A DNA stretch of 18,824 bases, taken from NCBI GenBank assembly GCA_036558905.1, contig DATBER010000189.1:1-18824 (forward strand), given 5' to 3'. The DNA comes from DASXRA01 sp036558905 (GTDB lineage: Bacteria; Actinomycetota; Actinomycetes; Mycobacteriales; Jatrophihabitantaceae). The notes below the pieces were generated by a model that saw nothing but the letters and a program-made list of their open reading frames with translations, did no database searches and was not told the origin of the DNA. Position numbers and translations under genes: made by a program. This document shows, one piece after another, positions 7,176 to 13,229 of this stretch; position 1 is the stretch's first letter, and each line of letters starts with the position of its first letter.

Positions 7176-7850
7176 TCAGGCGTTGACGGTCGGGGCACGA
7201 GTCTCGGTCGGGGTGCGCGCTCCGAGCACCACCAGCGCGATGCCGATCAGGGCGACCACCGAGCCGGCGATCAGCAGGGTCAGCCCGATCGGGAACAGGT
7301 GCGGGACGCGAAGCGAGAACGTCCCGTCGCCGGTCACGGACGGGCTGGCGTCGGCATTGATCAGCACCAGCCGGTAGCTGCCGTCGGTGATCTTCCAGCT
7401 CACCGACGCCGTGACGCCGCCCGACCGGACCGTCCAGAACGTCTGGGCCTGCGGCGGGGCGAGCTGAGCTGTGCCGTTGCCGTTCTGCCGAGCCGTCTGC
7501 AGCCGGAACGGTTCGACGTCGAAGTCGGTGACCTTGTCGAACGGAACGCCGGCCAGATACTGATCGACGGCGGCGGCCGGTCCGATCCCGACGAACACCG
7601 GCTGTTCGACGCCTCTGACCGTCACGCGCAGCGTCGGGTCGCCGGCCGAGGACGCGAATCCGTTCGTGTCCTTGATGTCGTTCATCGCGACGACGAGGGC
7701 GCTGGTGTGCGTCGTGACGCGATTGTCGTGGGAGGTCAGGGTGCTGTCCGACCCGAAGAGCGCCATCAGCGCACCGCCGCCGGCCGCGGCGATGGCGCCC
7801 AGGACGAACAGGATGACGCCGATGACGATGAGAATCACGCGCTTGGCCAT
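7176..7850 (-). CDS. Two-TM membrane protein of unknown function, actinobacterial type
   Basis: The 224-residue protein has an N-terminal membrane segment (residues 4-26, RVILIVIGVILFVLGAIAAA), an extracytoplasmic domain of about 150 residues, and a second membrane segment (186-210, FPIGLTLLIAGSVVALIGIA). The domain contains QPVFVGIGPAAAVDQYLAGV followed by PFDKVTDFD, a pattern recalled from uncharacterised actinobacterial membrane proteins, and a beta-rich part with FWTVRSGGVTASVSWKITDG. The ribosome-binding site GAGGAGGG lies 9 nt before the ATG. It starts 2 nt after the PAP2 stop and is the last gene of the envelope operon. Its role is unknown; the position suggests an accessory membrane subunit. 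Confidence 0.85.
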   Translation of the reverse strand: MAKRVILIVIGVILFVLGAIAAAGGGALMALFGSDSTLTSHDNRVTTHTSALVVAMNDIKDTNGFASSAGDPTLRVTVRGVEQPVFVGIGPAAAVDQYLAGVPFDKVTDFDVEPFRLQTARQNGNGTAQLAPPQAQTFWTVRSGGVTASVSWKITDGSYRLVLINADASPSVTGDGTFSLRVPHLFPIGLTLLIAGSVVALIGIALVVLGARTPTETRAPTVNA

Positions 7851-7852
7851 GG

Positions 7853-8515
7853 CTAGGCCCTCCTCGTGGTCGCCGGGACTCGATCTGACTGGCCGGCCGG
7901 ACGCCTCGCCGGCAGGTAGCCGAGGGCGAGTCGCACGGCTCCCCCGACCGCCAGGCCGAGGGCAGCGCCCCCGGCTACGTCGAGCGGGAAGTGGGCGCCG
8001 ACGTTCATCCGCGCCACCGCGACGACGACCGGCGCCAGGATCGCGATCACCCGCCCGACCCGGCCGAGGTAGGGCCAGGCAACGACGGCGAGCGCGGTGA
8101 TCACGGCGACGTGGCCGGACACGAAGCCGAGCCCGCCCGCGGCCGCGCCGCGGATGTGGACGTCGGGCAGGAGCGCCGGCGGCCGGCCTCGTTCGACCAG
8201 TCGCCGGATGACGTCGGCGGCCAGCTCGTATGCGACCGCGCCGGCGACGAGCAGCCCGAGCGCGAGCCACCACTTGCGGAACGCGGCCGCGATCGCGGCG
8301 GCCACCGGCACGACCAGGAAGTTGCCCAGCTGCATGATCGGCCAGACCACGACGAACGGCGCCAGGGTCGGATCGTTCACCGCCCGGAACACGTCGACCT
8401 CGGCGCGGCTCACGTGATGGGCGTCGATGGGCAGCGCGCACATCGTGAGGGCGACGGCGCCGATCACCAGCAGCGCGAGGCCGACCGGGTCCGGGACGAG
8501 CCGACGCCCGATCAT
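7853..8515 (-). CDS. PAP2-family lipid phosphatase (catalytically complete)
   Basis: The 220-residue polytopic protein carries all three PAP2 signatures. These are R104-x6-R111-P112 (RRLVERGRP, with Arg in place of the consensus Lys), S133-G134-H135 (GFVSGHVAV), and R169-x5-H175-x3-D179 (ARMNVGAHFPLD). The family dephosphorylates phosphatidic acid, undecaprenyl pyrophosphate or related lipids on the outer face of the membrane through a phospho-His intermediate. About five or six hydrophobic segments are visible, for example VGLALLVIGAVALTMCAL. Its ATG overlaps the stop of the flippase-like gene (8512-8515). A GGAG sits about 10 nt upstream of the start. The substrate cannot be read from the sequence; undecaprenyl or phosphatidyl lipids are the usual ones. 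Confidence 0.92.
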   Translation of the reverse strand: MIGRRLVPDPVGLALLVIGAVALTMCALPIDAHHVSRAEVDVFRAVNDPTLAPFVVVWPIMQLGNFLVVPVAAAIAAAFRKWWLALGLLVAGAVAYELAADVIRRLVERGRPPALLPDVHIRGAAAGGLGFVSGHVAVITALAVVAWPYLGRVGRVIAILAPVVVAVARMNVGAHFPLDVAGGAALGLAVGGAVRLALGYLPARRPAGQSDRVPATTRRA

Positions 8516-9624
8516 GACGTCGTCTCCGGCACCAGCGGCGTGCGTGGTGCCGTGTTGGGGGCGCGGCGCCACGAGCGGTTGCGCCGCCAGAACACGTACG
8601 TGCCCAAACCGACGGGAATGGGCAGCACGTAGGTCAGGGCCCGGAACACGAGTACGGCGGCGGCCACCTCGGACCGCACCCCGCCGGCCGCGGACAGTCC
8701 CGTGATCAGCGCGACCTCGATGACTCCCAGACCGCCCGGCGTCAGCGGGATGGCCGACAGCAGCCGGGCGAACGTGAACACCGCCAGCGCCTCGGCCCAG
8801 CCGACCTGGCTCTGGCTCACGCCGACGAAGCGCAACGCGAGCAGCAGCACCAGGAACAGCGACAGGTGGCTGACGAGTGTCAACACGGTGATGCGCAGCC
8901 AGCGGGCCCGCAGCAGCATGATCGTCCGCTCGCGGAACTTCATCGTCGCGAGCTCCCATCCGTGGACGGGCGGGCGGTGCAGCACGCGAAGGATCGACGA
9001 CGCGATGCGGCCGGACACGATGCCGACCTGTCGCGCCGACTCCCGGCTGCGCAGCAGCAGCCCGAACACGATGATCGCGCCGATCAGCCCGGCGACACCG
9101 AGCGCCCCGGCGATGATGCGGGCGGTGCTGCCACCGGCGCCGGTGAACGCGAGCAGTGCCAGGGCGAGCACCGGCATCGCGAGCTTGGCGAAGTTGTTCC
9201 ATACGCCGGCGACGAGCAGTGAGACCGAGCTGCGTGTGCGCGAGAAGCCCCACGAGCCGTACATGGCGTAGCTCATCGCGATGCCGATCGCCCCTCCGCC
9301 CGGCACGGTGTTCGACACGGCCGTCGACGACTCGGTCACCACGGCGGCCTGCGGGTACGTCAGCCCGGGCATCGTTGCGACCATCACCAGCCAGTACGTG
9401 GCGAGATTCCAGACGGCTGCGAGTGCGAGTATCGCGATCTCCACTCCGGTCATCGACCGCACCGAGTCCCAGACGTCGGAGACGCTCGTGAACTGCGGCA
9501 GGAAGTACCAGAAGACCGCGACGACGATGACGATCGACGTCAGCGGGCCGACGATCCGGCGCAGCCGGGCCCAGTTGCGGGACCGGGGGGCCGTCTCCTC
9601 GCGCGGCGTGGACACCCCCGTCAT
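8512..9624 (-). CDS. Polytopic flippase-like protein, LPG_synthase_TM (UPF0104) family
   Basis: The 370-residue integral membrane protein has about eight hydrophobic segments. It carries the two family hallmarks: NTVPGGGAIGIAMSYAMYG (106-124) and LTPGGLGVIEVALITGLSAA (294-313). The family (Pfam PF03706) covers the membrane part of MprF, which flips lysyl-phosphatidylglycerol, and many stand-alone proteins near lipid or glycolipid enzymes. The soluble aminoacyl transferase half of MprF is absent, so this is a stand-alone version. A strong AAGGAGGAAGG precedes the start. It overlaps its neighbours at both ends as ATGA (9621-9624 and 8512-8515). Likely role, by inference: moving an envelope lipid across the membrane for its operon partners. 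Confidence 0.9.
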   Translation of the reverse strand: MTGVSTPREETAPRSRNWARLRRIVGPLTSIVIVVAVFWYFLPQFTSVSDVWDSVRSMTGVEIAILALAAVWNLATYWLVMVATMPGLTYPQAAVVTESSTAVSNTVPGGGAIGIAMSYAMYGSWGFSRTRSSVSLLVAGVWNNFAKLAMPVLALALLAFTGAGGSTARIIAGALGVAGLIGAIIVFGLLLRSRESARQVGIVSGRIASSILRVLHRPPVHGWELATMKFRERTIMLLRARWLRITVLTLVSHLSLFLVLLLALRFVGVSQSQVGWAEALAVFTFARLLSAIPLTPGGLGVIEVALITGLSAAGGVRSEVAAAVLVFRALTYVLPIPVGLGTYVFWRRNRSWRRAPNTAPRTPLVPETTS

Positions 9625-10229
9625 GGCGTGCCTTCCTCCTTGTCGGGTGGGTCGAGGTCGAGGCGCCCGTCGCTGTCGTCGCTCACCCACTGCGCGACGG
9701 CGTCGCGGCGGACGAAGCCCAGCCCGGCCGCGATCGCCGCCATCGACGTCTCGCCGGTCTTGACCGGTAGGTCGAAGTGGTAGTTGACGCACCCGCCCGT
9801 GAACACGTGATCCCAGTCGCCCCGGTACCTCGTGCTCGTCCGGTCGGCGCGCACGTAGCGGGCCATGCCGGGCTGCGGGCCTGGCTCTACGACGCCGGTG
9901 GGTTCGCACTGTTGCGTCAGCGTCACCCGGATCGCGTGCCGGCCCTCGTGGCCGGAGTCGAGCCAGATGCGGCCGCGTCCGCTGCGGATGTCGACGGACT
10001 CGAAGGTGACGCCGGCCGGCAGCGCTGCGATGCAGGGCAGCCACGAAGCCGTAGGGACCGCCTGCGCCATGAGCACGGTCGGCGGCACGTCCTTGTCGCT
10101 GGGCCAGCTTCCGGACACCGGGCAGCTCGGCACTCGCCCGGGCGGGGCCCCGATATCCAGCGAGGCTGCACATCCGGTCGTCCCCAGGAGCGGAGCGACC
10201 AGAACGGCGGCCAACCAACGGCGGTTCAT
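9621..10229 (-). CDS. Putative lipoprotein, unknown function
   Basis: This 202-residue protein starts MNRRWLAAVLVAPLLGTTGC, a positively charged start, a short hydrophobic stretch and a lipobox-like GTTGC with Cys20 as the lipidated residue. Lipidation would anchor it on the outer face of the membrane. The mature part has four further cysteines (in SCPVSG, LPCIAAL, QQCEPTG and GGCVNYHF), compatible with two disulfides, and beta-rich segments such as GHEGRHAIRVTLTQQCEPTG. The C-terminus is acidic. The start lacks a clear ribosome-binding site and overlaps the upstream stop (10226-10229), so translation probably depends on coupling. I recognise no family beyond the lipoprotein features. Confidence 0.82.
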   Translation of the reverse strand: MNRRWLAAVLVAPLLGTTGCAASLDIGAPPGRVPSCPVSGSWPSDKDVPPTVLMAQAVPTASWLPCIAALPAGVTFESVDIRSGRGRIWLDSGHEGRHAIRVTLTQQCEPTGVVEPGPQPGMARYVRADRTSTRYRGDWDHVFTGGCVNYHFDLPVKTGETSMAAIAAGLGFVRRDAVAQWVSDDSDGRLDLDPPDKEEGTP

Positions 10230-11914
10230 ATCGGGCTGTTCACGACTAGGGGCACGGCCACGATCACGGCCAGCACGAACAGGACGATCACCGTCACCGA
10301 CAGGGTGATCCGGCGCAGGCTCCACCGCTGGACGTGGACCCGCGGAAGGGCCTGCGGCAGCAGCGCGACGAACTCGCCGTGCAGGTCGCGTCCCTGGGCG
10401 CGCACCATCCGGCGCAGCTGCGAGGGCATCGTGATGCCACGCGTCGCGGCGAACGCCTCCGCGATCTCGGCGTCGTTGAACAGCCGGCGAGCTCGCGCGA
10501 GCACGCGCGCGGGCTCGGTGCGCAGAGCCAGGACGAGCATCATGTTCGCCAGGTCGACGGCTTGCCGCCACGGGCTCGGGCGCACCTGGGCGAAGGCCGG
10601 GTCGACCAGGACCACCCGGCCCTCGTGCACCAGCAGGTTGGCCGGCTTGATGTCGCGATGCGCCAACCCCGCGTCCCACATCCGTCGAACGAGCGCCAGG
10701 CCCTGGTCGATGATCGCGTCGTCGACCTCCGCGTTCCCGATCTCCTGTGCGTCCGGGAAGAACTCCATGACGACGAGGTACTCGCGTTCGGGCGTGATCT
10801 CGACGATGCCGTAGGGCCGCGGCACCGGGAGGTCGGCGTCGCGCAGCAGGCGCAGCGCGTAGTCCTCGTACTGGACGAGGCGGCGCACGGTGTTGAAGGC
10901 CTTCTCGTCTTCGAGCCGTCCATACAGCAGGGTACGGCCGAGCTTGTACCAGCGATCCGAGCGCAGGTGGGTCTGCGAGTACAGCTTCGCGAATACGACG
11001 TAGTCGGGATCGCCCTTGACGGTGACCCGCAACGGCGTCGACCCGCCGGATCCCTCGAGCCCGAACGGCTGGAGCTCAGTCGCGATCAGGCAGAGCTGAT
11101 CCTCGAGCCCGTGCCGGATGGCCACGTTGCGCGGGCCGTCGATATCGAGGTGGGCCGTGCGGCCGCGGCGATACGTCACCGGGAAAGCGTCGTTGGGGGC
11201 CAGCACGCGAAAGGCCAGCAGCGGGACCGTAACGCCGAACACGACCCCGAGCAGGGCGTCGCTCGGATTGTCCTGGGCCAGGTAGGTCCGCGCCACCGCC
11301 GCGAGTGCCAGCACCACCCCGACGACGAACTTGCCGTACTGCCGGGTATGGCCAGCCGGCACGACGGCGTAGAGCGTGCACATGAGGAACGCCGCCAACA
11401 CCATGAGCGGCAAGGACGGCATCGCGAAGCCCTTCCAGGACGCCAGGATCTCCACGCCGAGCGGGCGCGGCCGCTGCAGCGTCACGGCGATCGCCTCGCC
11501 ACCCGATGCGACGGCCACACCGACACCCAGCCAGACGAGCAGATGCCGCCAGCGTCGCCAGATGACCAGGACGACCAGGTTGACCAGCCACACGGCTTGC
11601 AGCGCGGCGCCGGTCGCGGGTGCGGCGAGCACCTTCATCAGGCCGGTCAGCCACCCGGTCCGCAGATCGACGAACCATTGCGTCACGGCGTGGTCGGCGA
11701 CGTCGAGCGCGGTGCGCGCAGCCGCCGACAACGCCAGCAACACCCAGATCCCCGCGACGAGGACGGCAAGGCACAGCCAGAGCACGCCGGACACGTTGAT
11801 CCGATGCGGCAGGGGCGGAGGCTCCCCGGACGGACGGCGGCGTCTACGGGGCGACGTGGCCACCCGGACCGGCGCGACACCCGCGCTGGCCTGACCGATC
11901 GGTGGGCTCGACAT
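10226..11914 (-). CDS. Degenerate PAP2 membrane domain fused to a protein-kinase-like domain
   Basis: From the ATG at 11914 (preceded by GGTGG) the product is 562 residues; a GTG at 11923 is an alternative start. An Arg-rich cytoplasmic tail (SPRRRRRPSG) leads into a polytopic PAP2-like domain (about 45-240) whose motifs are degenerate. The RP motif survives (RPRP, 148-151), but SGH has become S167-L168-P169, and the last motif R-x5-H-x3-D reads R209-x5-D215-x3-D219. Both catalytic histidines are therefore lost. The second half (about 295-475) resembles RIO/ABC1/WaaP-like kinases: Lys310 (VFAKLYS), Glu350 (QYEDYAL), the catalytic loop HRDIKPANLLV (419-429) and Asp438 (LVDPAFA, in place of DFG). 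A final membrane segment (about 536-558) follows. It heads the five-gene envelope operon. The kinase half looks functional; its target, lipid or protein, is unknown. Confidence 0.9.
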   Translation of the reverse strand: MSSPPIGQASAGVAPVRVATSPRRRRRPSGEPPPLPHRINVSGVLWLCLAVLVAGIWVLLALSAAARTALDVADHAVTQWFVDLRTGWLTGLMKVLAAPATGAALQAVWLVNLVVLVIWRRWRHLLVWLGVGVAVASGGEAIAVTLQRPRPLGVEILASWKGFAMPSLPLMVLAAFLMCTLYAVVPAGHTRQYGKFVVGVVLALAAVARTYLAQDNPSDALLGVVFGVTVPLLAFRVLAPNDAFPVTYRRGRTAHLDIDGPRNVAIRHGLEDQLCLIATELQPFGLEGSGGSTPLRVTVKGDPDYVVFAKLYSQTHLRSDRWYKLGRTLLYGRLEDEKAFNTVRRLVQYEDYALRLLRDADLPVPRPYGIVEITPEREYLVVMEFFPDAQEIGNAEVDDAIIDQGLALVRRMWDAGLAHRDIKPANLLVHEGRVVLVDPAFAQVRPSPWRQAVDLANMMLVLALRTEPARVLARARRLFNDAEIAEAFAATRGITMPSQLRRMVRAQGRDLHGEFVALLPQALPRVHVQRWSLRRITLSVTVIVLFVLAVIVAVPLVVNSPI

Positions 11915-12115
11915 GACGGCCACCGTCAGGTTCGTCGTACGGACTTGCTCATGGCACCCCCCGGAACCTGCCGCCAGTACTCGTCCACGCTCACGGTGTC
12001 AAGATCGCGGCTCGCGGCGCATCCGTGGCGGCACTAGTCCTCGCCGAACCGGTACGTACACGGATGCCGCGACGCGCCCCGCCGACGACGCTGGTCGCCA
12101 GCCGTTGGAGGTGCA
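11915..12115. other. Divergent intergenic region
   Basis: About 200 bases separate the envelope operon (minus) from the second flavoprotein (plus), so the region must hold two outward promoters. I see no convincing -35/-10 pairs. A 28-codon plus-strand open frame at 11951-12037 (starting MAPPGTCRQYSS) has no recognisable content. The notable structure is the inverted repeat at 12012-12072. Confidence 0.45.
12012..12072. repeat. Inverted repeat upstream of flavoprotein no. 2, candidate operator or hairpin
   Basis: TCGCGGCGCATCCGTG (12012-12027) is the inverse complement of CACGGATGCCGCGA (12059-12072) except for a two-base CG insertion in the left arm, giving 14 matching pairs around a 31-nt spacer. 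It lies about 45 nt upstream of the GTG at 12116. It could be a pair of operator half-sites or a leader hairpin. Confidence 0.4.
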
Positions 12116-13186
12116 GTGGGCGTTATCGGCGCTGATGTGGTCGTCGTGGGCGGCGGGCTGGCCGGAACCGCGGCGGCGGTGCTGCTGGCCCGCGCCGGGG
12201 CGTCGGTCACGTTGCTCGAACGCGGGCCCCCGGCCGACCCGGTCGACGTCGGCGTCGTGCTGGAGCCCGACGGCCTGGCGGTGCTGGCCGGCCTCGGCCT
12301 GTCGTCGGTACGCCGGCGCGGCTGCCCGCTCGACGATCGGCTGGGCGTTCGGCGCAGCGTCCTGCACGAGGCGCTGCTCGGCGCGGTCATGGCCCAGCCG
12401 GGAATCGCGTGCCGGCCGGCTGCCGAGGTGACGGGCTGCCGGCCCGACGGTGTGGTCGAATCCGTCTGGCACGGCCGGCCCAGCACCATTCGGGCCGATC
12501 TGGTGCTCGGCGCCGACGGGATCGCCTCGGTGGTACGGCGCAGCGGCGACTTCGCGCCGCGCGTGCGCCGCCGCCGCGCCGGCTACGTCCGCGGGCTGGT
12601 GTCGGGACGCGGCCTCGCCCCGGCCGAGTACTGGACCGCGCTCGGTCTCTTCGGGAGCGTTGCCGTCGACCCGCAAACCGTGTCTTTCTACGCGGCGGCC
12701 CACGCCCGACCGGTCCGAGACGCTCGTGATCGCGGTGCGTTGGCCCGCCGGTGGGATGCGGTGCTGCCCCCGGCTGGGGAAGCGCTGCGCCGGGCCGAGG
12801 ACCTCGTACGTGACGACGCGGTCCGCATCGACTGCCGGCGGTGGCACGACCGGCGGCTCGTCCTCGTCGGCGATGCGGCGCACGCGACGACCCCGGCCTC
12901 GGGCCCTGACGTCAGCAGTGCGCTGGTCGACGCCGCAGTGCTCGCGGCCGAGTTGGCGCACACGCGCGCGACGGCCGACGGCTTGCGCCGGTACGCGCTG
13001 CGGCGGGCCCCGGCCGTGCAGGCTCGGCAGGACCGCGCGGATCGGGTGGTCCATATGTCGCGACTGCGGCGCCCACTCGCCCGGATCGGCCCCGATGTTG
13101 GCGGACCGTCGTCGATGTCCCGACCGTCCGGCAAGCAAGAAGATCCCGCGCAACTGCTGGAACTCGTCGGGTCGCTCGGCCACTGA
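12116..13186 (+). CDS. FAD-dependent oxidoreductase no. 2 (PHBH-type, compact)
   Basis: The 356-residue product starts at a GTG with GGAGG four bases upstream. It has the FAD-binding motif DVVVVGGGLAGTAAAVLLAR (7-26) with Glu35 (TLLERG), the DG motif ADLVLGADGIAS (127-138) and the GD motif LVLVGDAAHATTPASG (248-263). After that motif the usual G-x-G-x-N/S reads GPDVSS, so one flavin-contacting glycine is replaced by Asp. The region between SVRRRGCPLDDR and RRSVLHEALL appears about 25 residues shorter than in typical members (370-400 residues). Relatives hydroxylate aromatic or polyketide-like substrates with NADPH. It is followed after 43 nt by LAL no. 2 on the same strand, probably in one transcript. 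It may be a divergent enzyme or one losing function. Confidence 0.85.
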   Translation: MGVIGADVVVVGGGLAGTAAAVLLARAGASVTLLERGPPADPVDVGVVLEPDGLAVLAGLGLSSVRRRGCPLDDRLGVRRSVLHEALLGAVMAQPGIACRPAAEVTGCRPDGVVESVWHGRPSTIRADLVLGADGIASVVRRSGDFAPRVRRRRAGYVRGLVSGRGLAPAEYWTALGLFGSVAVDPQTVSFYAAAHARPVRDARDRGALARRWDAVLPPAGEALRRAEDLVRDDAVRIDCRRWHDRRLVLVGDAAHATTPASGPDVSSALVDAAVLAAELAHTRATADGLRRYALRRAPAVQARQDRADRVVHMSRLRRPLARIGPDVGGPSSMSRPSGKQEDPAQLLELVGSLGH

Positions 13187-13229
13187 CGAACGCCTTCACC
13201 GACGCATCGGCCGCTCGTATCCTGGCTGG

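Noticed and set aside
8516..9253. Upstream extension of the PAP2 frame
   Set aside because: It is an Arg/His-rich shadow of the flippase-like gene; the ATG at 8513-8515 forms the usual ATGA overlap.
10334..12037. Plus-strand open frame opposite the kinase fusion gene
   Set aside because: Low-complexity Gln/Arg/His/Asp composition typical of an antisense shadow; the minus strand has kinase motifs and membrane segments.
12450..13229. Upstream extension of the LAL no. 2 frame
   Set aside because: It overlaps flavoprotein no. 2 in another frame and has shadow-type composition; the family begins a few residues before the Walker A region.
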